NCBI GenBank assembly: GCA_003445795.1
Contig: DMCN01000086.1
Coordinates: 31,371-45,690 of the forward strand
Source of the DNA: Gallionellaceae bacterium
GTDB taxonomy: Bacteria > Pseudomonadota > Gammaproteobacteria > Burkholderiales > Gallionellaceae
Reading direction: 5' to 3'
Length of the DNA stretch: 14,320 nucleotides
Made by a program: the position numbers and the translations under genes. This document shows, piece by piece, positions 1 to 6,576 of the stretch; positions within the stretch are counted from its first letter, which is position 1; every line of letters starts with the position of its first letter. The notes under the pieces were generated by a model, which was not told the DNA's origin, searched no databases, and saw nothing but the letters and a program-made list of their open reading frames with translations.

Positions 1-1964
1 GGGCCGGTGATCAGCAGCGTGCGGCGCGTGTCGTTGAGCGTGCAGTCGTTGGGGGTGAAGGTGTCTACCTGCGCTTGCACCACCGGATGGCGGCCTTGCT
101 TGATGACGAGTTGCGCCTCGTCGCTGAATTGCGGTGCGCAGAAGTTGAGAGTGGCGGCGCGTTCGGCGAAGGTGGCGAGCACGTCCAGTTCGGCGATGGC
201 GGCGGCGATGCGCTGCAGTTGCGGGATGAAGGGCGCGAGTTGGTCCAGCAGTTGTTCGTAGAGGAACTTCTCGCGCGCCAGGGCGCGGTCGTTGGCGGAG
301 AGCGCCTTGTCCTCGAAGGCTTTCAGTTCCGGCGTGATGTAGCGCTCGACGTTCTTCAGCGTCTGGCGGCGGCGGTAGTCGTCCGGCACCTTGTCGGCGT
401 TGGCGAAGCTGACTTCGATGTAGAAGCCGTGCACGCGGTTGTATTCGACCTTGAGCTTGTCAATGCCGGTGCGGGCGCGTTCGCGCAGCTCCAGCTCCAT
501 CAGGAAGTCGCCGCAGTTGGTTTGGATGCCGCGCAACTCGTCCAGCTCGGCGTCGAAGCCGTCGGCGATTACGCTGCCTTCTCTTAATACGGAGGAGGGC
601 TCTTCTTTGATTGTTCTTTGGAGGAGTTCAATTAATTCATGACCCGTTCGCCCTGATCCTTCGACAAGCTCAGGACTAAAGGCAGAAGTCGAAGGGTTGA
701 CGGGCGAGCCAGTCCGGTGTGTGTCTTCGGGTCCGCCGGCGCTTTGCGCCGATCCTTCGACAGGCTCAGGACGAACGGTCTGGTTAAGTTCATTGGTGAG
801 ATGCTGGAGGCGCGGCGCGCTTGCGCCAGTAAGTAGTGCATGCAGTTGCGGCAGGCTCTTCAGCGTCTCGCGTAGGCCTGAGAGGTCGCGCGGCCTTGCA
901 CTGCGCAAAGCGATACGGGCGGTGATGCGTTCCACGTCCACGCTGGGTTTGAGTTGTTCGCGCACGGTGTGGTGCAGGCTGCCCAGTTGTTCGACTGCAT
1001 CCAGTCTGGCTTGCAACGTAGTCCGGTTGCGCAGCGGATGATGCAGCCAGTGCGCCAGCAAGCGGCTGCCCATGTTGGTGCTGCAGGTGTCGAGCAGCGA
1101 GAGCAGCGTGGGTGCTGGTTCGCCGCGCAGGGTCTGGGTGATCTCCAGGTTGCGTCTTGTGGCGGCGTCCATGCGCACGTATTCATCGGCGTGGTAGACC
1201 TGAGCGCTGCGAATGTGGGCGATGCTCTGGCCTTGCGTCAGCTTGGCGTAGCCGAGCAGGGCGCCTGCAGCTTCGAGACCCACGCTGAATTCTTCGCAGC
1301 CGAAACCGGCGAGGTCGCGTGTGCCGAACTGCTGGCATAGCGCGCGGTGCGCGGTGTCGCGGGCGAAGTGCCACTCGGGGAGGGATTTGTTGGCGGCGTT
1401 CTTGAATTGCGGCGCGGTGGTGCTTTCGGCGAACAGGATCTCGGAAGGTTGCAGGCGTTCCAGTTCGGCGGGCAGTTGTTTGGCGGCGACTTCGGCGAGG
1501 GTGAAGGTGCCTGCGGCGAGGTTGAGCCAGGCGAGGCCGACTTCGTTGTTGCGCTGGTGCAGCGCGAGCAACAGGTTGTCGCGCTTCTCTTCCAGCAGGG
1601 CGGAGTCGGTGACGGTGCCGGGGGTGACGATGCGCACCACTTTGCGTTCGACCGGGCCTTTGCTGGTGGCGGGGTCGCCGATCTGTTCGCAGATGGCGAC
1701 GGATTCGCCCATCTTCACCAACCTTGCGAGGTATTGCTCGGCGGCGTGATAAGGCACGCCCGCCATTTTGATAGGCTGGCCGTTGGAGGCGCCGCGCTGG
1801 GTGAGGGTGATGTCGAGCAGTTTGGCGACGCGCACGGCGTCGTCATGGAACAGTTCGTAGAAATCGCCCATGCGGTAGAACAGCAGCTTGTCGGTGTGGT
1901 CTGCCTTCAGCCGCAGGTACTGCTGCATCATGGGGGTGTGTTTTTCGAGTGCGATGTCGGACAT
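1..1964 (-). CDS. mutS: DNA mismatch repair protein MutS (partial, C-terminus outside window)
   Basis: MutS recognises base mismatches and small loops as a dimer and recruits MutL using ATP. The window holds the first 654 codons. The N-terminal mismatch-binding domain has the F-x-E wedge (MGDFYELF, F35 and E37). The connector and core domains follow, then the clamp (RERARTGIDKLKV, RRRQTLKNVERYITPELK). The frame reaches LLITG at the edge, just before the expected Walker A (GPNMGGKS), so the ATPase domain lies beyond position 1. The P-loop falls about 40 residues later than in E. coli MutS, which matches an in-frame insert at about residues 394-441 between HLTNEL and HELIELLQRT. The frame has no stop or shift, so this looks like a working gene carrying an insert rather than a pseudogene. 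The ATG is four bases after the stop of the thioesterase gene. The Shine-Dalgarno is weak, so translation may be coupled. Confidence 0.97.
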   Translation of the reverse strand, partial: MSDIALEKHTPMMQQYLRLKADHTDKLLFYRMGDFYELFHDDAVRVAKLLDITLTQRGASNGQPIKMAGVPYHAAEQYLARLVKMGESVAICEQIGDPATSKGPVERKVVRIVTPGTVTDSALLEEKRDNLLLALHQRNNEVGLAWLNLAAGTFTLAEVAAKQLPAELERLQPSEILFAESTTAPQFKNAANKSLPEWHFARDTAHRALCQQFGTRDLAGFGCEEFSVGLEAAGALLGYAKLTQGQSIAHIRSAQVYHADEYVRMDAATRRNLEITQTLRGEPAPTLLSLLDTCSTNMGSRLLAHWLHHPLRNRTTLQARLDAVEQLGSLHHTVREQLKPSVDVERITARIALRSARPRDLSGLRETLKSLPQLHALLTGASAPRLQHLTNELNQTVRPEPVEGSAQSAGGPEDTHRTGSPVNPSTSAFSPELVEGSGRTGHELIELLQRTIKEEPSSVLREGSVIADGFDAELDELRGIQTNCGDFLMELELRERARTGIDKLKVEYNRVHGFYIEVSFANADKVPDDYRRRQTLKNVERYITPELKAFEDKALSANDRALAREKFLYEQLLDQLAPFIPQLQRIAAAIAELDVLATFAERAATLNFCAPQFSDEAQLVIKQGRHPVVQAQVDTFTPNDCTLNDTRRTLLITG
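648..707. repeat. Imperfect inverted repeat inside the mutS insert
   Basis: TCGCCC (648-653) plus CCTTCGAC (658-665) are complementary to GTCGAAGG (688-695) plus GGGCGA (702-707). This gives 14 base pairs with a 4/6 internal loop and a 22-base terminal loop. The palindromic layout around copy A suggests that the repeat belongs to a larger REP-like or palindromic element. Confidence 0.7.
657..676 (+). repeat. Dispersed 20-bp repeat, copy A (in mutS)
   Basis: The plus strand reads TCCTTCGACAAGCTCAGGAC, identical to the copy at 10080-10099. In the mutS frame on the opposite strand it encodes S-P-E-L-V-E-G. It sits in the left arm and loop of an imperfect inverted repeat spanning 648-707. Confidence 0.9.
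737..751. repeat. Short hairpin next to repeat copy B
   Basis: CGGCGC (737-742) and GCGCCG (746-751) are perfect inverted repeats with a TTT loop. They lie two bases before repeat copy B. There is no U-run, so this is not a convincing terminator on either strand, and it lies inside the mutS reading frame. Confidence 0.6.
753..772 (+). repeat. Dispersed 20-bp repeat, copy B (in mutS)
   Basis: The plus strand reads TCCTTCGACAGGCTCAGGAC, one base different from copies A and C. In the mutS frame it encodes R-P-E-P-V-E-G. It has the same orientation as copy A and starts 96 bases after it. Confidence 0.9.
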
Positions 1965-1968
1965 GGTT

Positions 1969-2412
1969 CTAATCGAGTGCGACGTAGGTGCCGGTGAGTT
2001 CGACGGCAGGCTTGTCCTGCTGGCGGATGATGATGTTGAGCGTGATGCGAGCACGTCCGCGCTGTTGCAGGGGCTGCAGAAAATCCTGCCAGGCCTCGGG
2101 CACCAGGCGGCATTCCGCCTGCAGTTCCCCGCTGACCGGCAGCAGGTAGCGGGTGTTGGCTTCCTGGATGACGATGTTCTTCTTTTCCATTCCGGCCTCG
2201 TACAGCTTGAGGCGCAGCAGGCTCCAACCGCACAGCACGGCGAGGTTGTAGAGGCTGCCGCCGAAAGCGGTGGATTTATCGTTGACGTTGGGGGCGAGCG
2301 GGGCACTCAGGACCAGACTCTGGCCGTCGTAAGCGCGCGCGGTGATCTGCATCGCCTGCGATAGCGGGATGTGTGCGTGCAGAAAGCGAGTGAGTTCTGC
2401 GGTCTGACTCAT
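1969..2412 (-). CDS. Thioesterase-like hotdog-fold protein (YiiD C-terminal domain type)
   Basis: A 147-residue protein resembling the stand-alone form of the thioesterase domain found at the C-terminus of E. coli YiiD (FabY). The most telling segment is NDKSTAFGGS (residues 44-53), the conserved turn and helix start of this hotdog-fold family. A beta-rich second half ends in LTGTYVALD. The substrate, probably an acyl-CoA or acyl-ACP, cannot be read from the sequence. No signal peptide or membrane segment is visible, so it is probably cytoplasmic. It starts three bases after the DUF47 gene and stops four bases before mutS, so it is co-transcribed with both. A functional link to phosphate uptake or mismatch repair is not implied by position alone. 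Family assignment is fairly sure; the reaction is not. Confidence 0.85.
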   Translation of the reverse strand: MSQTAELTRFLHAHIPLSQAMQITARAYDGQSLVLSAPLAPNVNDKSTAFGGSLYNLAVLCGWSLLRLKLYEAGMEKKNIVIQEANTRYLLPVSGELQAECRLVPEAWQDFLQPLQQRGRARITLNIIIRQQDKPAVELTGTYVALD

Positions 2413-2415
2413 CGT

Positions 2416-3066
2416 TCAGCTTATCTTCACCACGATGTCGTGCAGGGTGTTGGCGCATTGCGCCATGTGGTGCGCGGCGTTGGTGAGGTGACGGTAGATC
2501 TCGCGGCGCTTGAACATGCTGACGTAGTCGTTGCCTTCGAACAGGGTGGAAAGCGCGATACGGTACTGTTTCTCGGCACGGCGTTCGGCCTTGCGCGCGG
2601 CATCGGCATCGTGCGCGGCAGCGGCGGGGGTCGTGGCCAGTTTGGCGAAACCGCTGGACAGTGCTTCCACGCCTTCCTTGAGGCAGTGCGAGATATCGCG
2701 CAGGAAGGGGTCGGGTTTGACGCCGAGCACATCCATTTCGTGCACCGTGGTCTTGCAGTACATCACGATGTCGTCCAGTGCCATGATGGCGCGGTAGATG
2801 TCTTCGCGGTCGATGGGGGTGGAGAAGGCGTCGTTGAGTTCGTGCAGGTTGCGCGCCTTGATGAGGTCGGCCTCGTGCACGTCGAGCTTGAGCGCGTCGG
2901 CCACTTCGGGACCGTCGTGCTCCATGTATTCGACCAGCAGGTCAACGGTGTGCGCGACCTTGAGGTTCTGCTCGCTGAGCATGTGGAAGAAGTCCGGCAC
3001 CTTGGGGAAGACGCGATCCAGGATGCGGGCCAGCAGGGTCTGTGATGCTTTGAACGCGGCATTCAT
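2416..3066 (-). CDS. DUF47 / PhoU-like phosphate transport regulator
   Basis: A 216-residue, mostly helical soluble protein of the DUF47 family (distant PhoU relatives). The signature is HEADLIKARNLHELNDAF followed by TPIDREDIY and ALDDIVMY (about residues 64-103), where acidic residues resemble the metal-binding positions of PhoU helical bundles. Members are usually encoded next to a PiT-type phosphate permease and are thought to modulate it. Here the gene begins ten bases after the pit stop codon, which supports that role. The ATG is preceded by an AGAGGT ribosome-binding site about seven bases upstream. An Ala-rich linker (about 143-158) separates the last two helical segments. The family assignment is strong; the regulatory mechanism is inferred from the family and from context. 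Confidence 0.92.
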   Translation of the reverse strand: MNAAFKASQTLLARILDRVFPKVPDFFHMLSEQNLKVAHTVDLLVEYMEHDGPEVADALKLDVHEADLIKARNLHELNDAFSTPIDREDIYRAIMALDDIVMYCKTTVHEMDVLGVKPDPFLRDISHCLKEGVEALSSGFAKLATTPAAAAHDADAARKAERRAEKQYRIALSTLFEGNDYVSMFKRREIYRHLTNAAHHMAQCANTLHDIVVKIS

Positions 3067-3076
3067 GGGGTGACCT

Positions 3077-4108
3077 CTAAACGAAGAAGTTGACGAGAAG
3101 ATAGCAGCAAATCGACATCAGCGCTGCTCCGGGAATGGTGATGATCCAGGTGGCGACGATCTCAAAGGCCTTGCCCCAGCGCACGGCTTTCGGACGCTCC
3201 GAAGCGCCGATGCCCATGATGGAGGAGGCGACCACGTGGGTGGTGGAGACGGGTGCGCCGAACATAGACGAACTGAAGATCACGCTGGCGGCAGTCATCT
3301 GCGAATCGAGTGCGTGCAGCGGGCGAATTTTGTAAATGGAAAAACCGAGCGTACGCACGATCTGCCAGCCGCCGGACAGGATGCCCAGCGTGATGGCGAA
3401 AGAGCAGGTCAGCATCACCCAGAACGGCACCTCGAAGGTGGGAATGAAGCCGCCGAGCAGCAGCACCAGCGTCAATATGCCCATGCTCTTCTGCGCGTCG
3501 TTGGCGCCGTGTGAGAAGGCCAGTCCGGCCGAGGTGACGAATTGCAAATGGCGCAGGTCGCGGTTGATGGAAGGGCGCGCGCCGCGCAGCAGCCCCAGCA
3601 TGACCCGGTGCAGCACAAAGCCGACCCAGAAGCCGATGATGGGCGAGAGAATGAGCGCGACGATCACTTTGGCGACGCCGTTGAGTTCGCCGTGCAGCAA
3701 ATCGCCAAAGCCCCAGGCCACATGGTCGCCACCGGCGGCGACCATCACCACGCCGGCCAGTCCGCCGACCAGTGCATGCGAGGACGAGGAGGGGATGCCG
3801 AACCACCAGGTGATGAGGTTCCAGGCGATGGCGCCGGAAAGGCCGCACAGCACGATGATGAGCGCGAGCGTGCGGTCGAGATCGTCCAGCGTGATGAACT
3901 TGCCGATGGTGTTGGCCACCGCGGTGCCGCCCAGCAGCGGGCCGAGAAATTCGAAGAAAGCCACCAGCAGCACCGCCTGCACCGGCGTCATCGCGCGCGA
4001 GGCGATGACGGTGGCGATGATGTTGGCGGCGTCATGGAAACCGTTGGTGTACTCGAAGATCAGGACGATGGCGATGGTCGCGATCGCGAGGATGAGCAGG
4101 GTGTCCAT
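3077..4108 (-). CDS. pit: PiT-family inorganic phosphate transporter
   Basis: A 343-residue polytopic membrane protein that imports phosphate, probably as a metal-phosphate complex driven by proton or sodium symport (family knowledge). The two copies of the PiT signature are visible: NGFHDAAN at residues 22-29 and HGANDAQK at 200-207, with SSSSHALVGG at 107-116 and VSTTHVV in the second half. About ten hydrophobic segments cover most of the length. It is of the short bacterial type, lacking the large central loop that makes E. coli PitA about 500 residues long. It lies 24 bases after suhB and ten bases before the DUF47 gene, the usual pit/DUF47 pairing. I see no good Shine-Dalgarno in front of the ATG. 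Whether the ion is H+ or Na+ cannot be told from sequence. Confidence 0.95.
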   Translation of the reverse strand: MDTLLILAIATIAIVLIFEYTNGFHDAANIIATVIASRAMTPVQAVLLVAFFEFLGPLLGGTAVANTIGKFITLDDLDRTLALIIVLCGLSGAIAWNLITWWFGIPSSSSHALVGGLAGVVMVAAGGDHVAWGFGDLLHGELNGVAKVIVALILSPIIGFWVGFVLHRVMLGLLRGARPSINRDLRHLQFVTSAGLAFSHGANDAQKSMGILTLVLLLGGFIPTFEVPFWVMLTCSFAITLGILSGGWQIVRTLGFSIYKIRPLHALDSQMTAASVIFSSSMFGAPVSTTHVVASSIMGIGASERPKAVRWGKAFEIVATWIITIPGAALMSICCYLLVNFFV

Positions 4109-4132
4109 GTGGGTGCCGGTTGGAAGCGCTGT

Positions 4133-4933
4133 TTATTGACCCTTGAGTCCGGCAGTCAGGTGCGGGGCGATGACTTCCAGCAGTTGCGGGTGGATGAAGG
4201 GGTTGCCCGCGCAGATGTGGCCGCTCTTGATATAGCTGTCCGAGCCGTGCAGGTCGCTGACCATGCCGCCCGCTTCGATGATGAGCAGCGCACCGGCGGC
4301 GAGATCCCAGGGCTTGAGCGCGGTCTCGAAGAAACCGTCGAAGCGACCGGCGGCGGTCCAGGCCAGGTCGAGCGAGGCGGCGCCGGGGCGGCGCAGTCCC
4401 GCGGTCTTTTGCATGACGTCGGTGAAGATCGCCATGTAGGCGTCTTTGTGTTCGAAATTGGTATAGGGGAAGCCGGTGCCGATGAGGCTGTCGGCCAGTT
4501 CCTTGCGTTTGCTCACGCGGATGCGCTTGTCGTTGAGGTAAGCGCCGCGGCCGCGGGTGGCGGTGAAGAGGTCGTTCTTGGTCGGGTCGTAGACGACTGC
4601 CTGGGTCAGCACGCCGTTGTGCTGAAGGGCGATGGAGACTGCATATTGCGGCACGCCGTGCAGGAAGTTGGTGGTGCCGTCGAGCGGATCGATGATCCAG
4701 ACGTACTCCGACTCGCCTTGGGCGCCGCTCTCTTCTGCTAGAATCGCATGCGTCGGATAGGCTTGCTGCAAGGCTTCGATGATGATGCGCTCGGCGGCGC
4801 GATCCACTTCGCTGACGTAATCCGCGTGGGATTTTTTAGTCACGGTGAGGTGGTCGAGGTTGTCGGCGGCACGGTAAATCATCTTGCCGGCGCGAATAGC
4901 GGCCTTCACCGCGATGTTGAGCATGGGGTGCAT
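4133..4933 (-). CDS. suhB: Inositol-1-monophosphatase family protein SuhB
   Basis: A 266-residue Mg-dependent phosphatase of the IMPase family. Metal-site motifs are all present: ILAEESG (E67, E68), WIIDPLDGTTNF (D82, D85) and PWDLAAG (D210), with SEVDRAAE near residue 41. The start MHPMLNIAVKAA matches the E. coli SuhB N-terminus, which supports the first ATG rather than the one three codons later. An AAGGT ribosome-binding site lies about ten bases upstream. E. coli SuhB also acts with NusA in ribosomal RNA antitermination; whether this protein does cannot be seen. It is the first gene of the minus-strand unit suhB-pit-DUF47-thioesterase-mutS and is divergent from trmJ. The suhB/trmJ/isc arrangement is also found in E. 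coli. Confidence 0.95.
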   Translation of the reverse strand: MHPMLNIAVKAAIRAGKMIYRAADNLDHLTVTKKSHADYVSEVDRAAERIIIEALQQAYPTHAILAEESGAQGESEYVWIIDPLDGTTNFLHGVPQYAVSIALQHNGVLTQAVVYDPTKNDLFTATRGRGAYLNDKRIRVSKRKELADSLIGTGFPYTNFEHKDAYMAIFTDVMQKTAGLRRPGAASLDLAWTAAGRFDGFFETALKPWDLAAGALLIIEAGGMVSDLHGSDSYIKSGHICAGNPFIHPQLLEVIAPHLTAGLKGQ

Positions 4934-4975
4934 ATCAGTACGACCTTTTTAATGAGCTGGGGAGATCCGGCCCGC

Positions 4976-5004
4976 ATTTTAGTTGGTATTCCGCTTTGAA
5001 TAAA
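4976..5004 (-). promoter_or_regulatory. Possible suhB promoter
   Basis: On the minus strand, TAAAAT (4976-4981, five of six to the -10 consensus) is preceded by a 17-base spacer and TTTATT (4999-5004, only three of six to the -35 consensus). The predicted transcript would start near 4969 and leave a leader of about 35 bases before suhB. The -35 box overlaps the proposed first codons of trmJ. The match is weak and is based on hexamers alone. Confidence 0.3.
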
Positions 5005-5760
5005 CCTAATCCTTTGAATAACGTCCGCGTGGTCCTCAGCCACACCACCCATCCGGGCAACATCGGCGCGGCCGCGCGGGCGATGAAGACCATGGGATTG
5101 GACCGGCTGTACCTCATCAATCCGCGTCATTTCCCCGACCCGCAGGCCACGGCGATGGCCGCCGGGGCGGACGATATCCTGCAGAACGCCGTGGTTTGCG
5201 CCTCCATCGACGAGGCTTTGCAGGGCGTGGCCTTCACCGTGGCGATGACGGCGCGGCTGCGCGATATCTCCATCGAGGTGCAGATGCCGCGCGAGGCGAT
5301 GCCGCAGGTCCTGCAGCAGGCGGCCGCACAGCCGGTGGCGCTGCTGTTCGGCACCGAGATGTCGGGGCTGACCAACGAAGAGATGGGGCATGCCCAGCTG
5401 GGGGTGAACATCCCGGCGAATCCGGAGTTTTCCTCGCTCAACATCGCGGCATCGGTGCAGGTGATTGCGTATGAGTTGAGTGTGGCGGCGCAGAGCTACC
5501 GGCCGCAGGCGGTGGAGATCGTTCCGGCCGCGCACGAGCGCGTGGAAGGTCTGTACGCGCATCTGGAAAAGACCCTGTTCGAGATCGGTTTCTTCACCAC
5601 GCAGAACCCGGCGCGGCTGATGCAGCGCCTGCGCCGCCTGTATTCGCGCACGCGCCTGGAAGACGAGGAGGTCAACATCCTGCGCGGTATCCTGACTGTC
5701 ACAACCGAGTACAATGCTCGCCTCAAGGCTCGTTATCAGCAAGAACATAAAGATGTTTAA
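4996..5760 (+). CDS. trmJ: tRNA (cytidine/uridine-32-2'-O-)-methyltransferase TrmJ
   Basis: A 254-residue SPOUT-class methyltransferase that 2'-O-methylates position 32 of certain tRNAs using S-adenosylmethionine. Visible motifs are HPGNIGAAARAMKTMG (residues 19-34), the knotted SAM-binding segments LLFGTEMSGLTNEE and IPANPEFSSLNIAASVQVIAYE, and the C-terminal LRRLYSRTRLEDEEVNILRG region typical of TrmJ. The start is uncertain. No in-frame ATG exists upstream, TTG at 4996 is the first candidate, and a second TTG at 5014 would place Met closer to the E. coli start. Neither has a clear Shine-Dalgarno. The stop overlaps the cysE start by eight bases. In E. coli trmJ also lies between suhB and iscR, so the placement is conserved. 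Assignment is strong; the exact start is not. Confidence 0.93.
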   Translation: MNKPNPLNNVRVVLSHTTHPGNIGAAARAMKTMGLDRLYLINPRHFPDPQATAMAAGADDILQNAVVCASIDEALQGVAFTVAMTARLRDISIEVQMPREAMPQVLQQAAAQPVALLFGTEMSGLTNEEMGHAQLGVNIPANPEFSSLNIAASVQVIAYELSVAAQSYRPQAVEIVPAAHERVEGLYAHLEKTLFEIGFFTTQNPARLMQRLRRLYSRTRLEDEEVNILRGILTVTTEYNARLKARYQQEHKDV

Positions 5761-6481
5761 GAATATCCGTGAGGACATCGCCAGCGTATTCGCCCGCGAC
5801 CCGGCGGCGCGCACCACCTTTGAGGTGCTGACCTGCTATCCGGGGCTGCACGCACGCATCTTCCATCGCCTGTCCAACTGGCTGTGGGGTGTCGAGCTGA
5901 AATGGATGGCGCGTTTCACTTCGCACTTCGCGCGCTGGCTCACCGGCATCGAGATCCATCCGGGCGCGACCATCGGCCGCCGCTTCTTCATCGACCACGG
6001 CATGGGGGTGGTGATCGGCGAGACCGCCGAGATCGGCGACGATGTGACGCTGTATCACGGTGTCACGCTGGGCGGCACTTCGTGGAAGGAAGGCAAACGC
6101 CATCCGACGCTGGGCAACGGTGTGGTGGTGGGGGCGGGCGCCAAGATCCTCGGCCCTATCTATATCGGCGAAAACGCCAAGATCGGCTCGAATGCAGTGG
6201 TGGTGAAGGACGTTCCGGCCGGGGCGACGGCGGCGGGTATCCCGGCGCGCATCCTCGACGAAGCCAAGAAAACGACCGGTTTCAACGCCTACGGCATCAG
6301 CAATGACCAGAACGATCCGGTCGCCAAAGCCTTGCACGGCTTGATCGGGCACAGTGTGACCGTGGACCAGCGCATAGAACATATCCTGCAACAACTCGAG
6401 AAGATGGGTGTTCGTGTAGAAGACGAGCAGGCCACCGCCGATAAGTTCGATCCAAACTATCTCAACAAGATTGTTGATTAA
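5753..6481 (+). CDS. cysE: Serine O-acetyltransferase (short form)
   Basis: CysE transfers acetyl from acetyl-CoA to serine, giving O-acetylserine for cysteine synthesis. The 242-residue protein has a short helical N-terminus and a left-handed beta-helix of hexapeptide repeats (about residues 66-170). Family hallmarks are IDHGMGVVIGET (H82, matching the catalytic His) and GGTSWKEGKRHP (H117), then VKDVPAGATAAGIPARI. It lacks the long N-terminal domain of the E. coli enzyme (273 residues), as in many short CysE/EpsC proteins. A charged C-terminal tail ends DPNYLNKIVD; such tails often contact cysteine synthase CysK, which here is inferred. The ATG at 5753 overlaps the trmJ stop, and an upstream in-frame start at 5714 would add 13 residues inside trmJ and is less likely. 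Its position before iscR/iscS puts cysteine supply next to cysteine use. Confidence 0.95.
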   Translation: MFKNIREDIASVFARDPAARTTFEVLTCYPGLHARIFHRLSNWLWGVELKWMARFTSHFARWLTGIEIHPGATIGRRFFIDHGMGVVIGETAEIGDDVTLYHGVTLGGTSWKEGKRHPTLGNGVVVGAGAKILGPIYIGENAKIGSNAVVVKDVPAGATAAGIPARILDEAKKTTGFNAYGISNDQNDPVAKALHGLIGHSVTVDQRIEHILQQLEKMGVRVEDEQATADKFDPNYLNKIVD

Positions 6482-6502
6482 AAGTATCAGGTATTCTATT
6501 AT
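6474..6502 (+). promoter_or_regulatory. Probable iscR promoter
   Basis: TTGATT (6474-6479) and TATTAT (6497-6502) are separated by 17 bases. They match the sigma-70 consensus at four of six and five of six positions. Transcription would begin near 6509, leaving a leader of about 68 bases before iscR. The -35 box overlaps the last codons of cysE. Position, spacing and overlap with the dyad at 6501-6526 make this the best promoter candidate for the isc operon. Confidence 0.5.
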
Positions 6503-6526
6503 ATCCTCAGAAGTTGCAGGGATAAG
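6501..6526 (+). promoter_or_regulatory. Candidate IscR-binding site (type 2-like dyad)
   Basis: TATCC (6502-6506) and GGATA (6520-6524) form an inverted repeat over 23 bases, overlapping the -10 box and the predicted transcription start of iscR. Compared by eye with the remembered 26-base E. coli type 2 IscR consensus, about 18 positions agree (two are N), including ATA, CC, TTG and GGG. Agreement with the type 1 consensus is poor in the inner half-sites. Autorepression by IscR through such a site is inferred. Confidence 0.4.
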
Positions 6527-6576
6527 CGTGCGGCTATTGCCGACCAACTAGAAAATAAATTTAAGGGAACGAGATT

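Larger units (their letters stand above)
642..785 (-). repeat. In-frame repeat-containing insert in mutS
   Basis: About 48 codons here have no counterpart in the usual MutS core domain, where the flanking segments HLTNEL and HELIELLQRT would be nearly contiguous. The segment contains two copies of a 20-base repeat 96 bases (32 codons) apart. Both are therefore read in the same frame, as PELVEG and PEPVEG. The composition (Pro, Ser, Gly, Thr, Glu) suggests a disordered loop. The segment also folds into hairpins at DNA or RNA level (648-707 and 737-751). The insert boundaries are approximate because they come from remembered homologues, not an alignment. Confidence 0.8.

Noticed and set aside
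632..841. Small minus-strand frame with two VLSLSKD motifs
   Set aside because: The motifs are the 20-base repeat read in another frame. The mutS frame continues through the same bases, so a separate gene is not supported.
590..841. Possibility that mutS is a pseudogene broken by the insert
   Set aside because: Codon-by-codon reading shows no stop or shift across the insert, and conserved MutS sequence resumes in the same frame.
3542..4741. Plus-strand open frame of 399 codons opposite pit and suhB
   Set aside because: It crosses two well-supported minus-strand genes. Its translation is low-complexity (Gly, Asp, Val, Ala), with no family resemblance.
4906..5817. Minus-strand open frame of 303 codons opposite trmJ
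   Set aside because: It runs against conserved TrmJ sequence and has the Arg/His/Gln bias of antisense frames.
6534..6560. Type 1 IscR site around GCCGACC upstream of iscR
   Set aside because: Only the left half-site agrees with the consensus; the right half is A-rich with no AGTC-like element.
6537..6565. Alternative iscR promoter TTGCCG-17-TTTAAG
   Set aside because: It would place the transcript start about five bases before the ATG and cut off the good AAGGGA ribosome-binding site.
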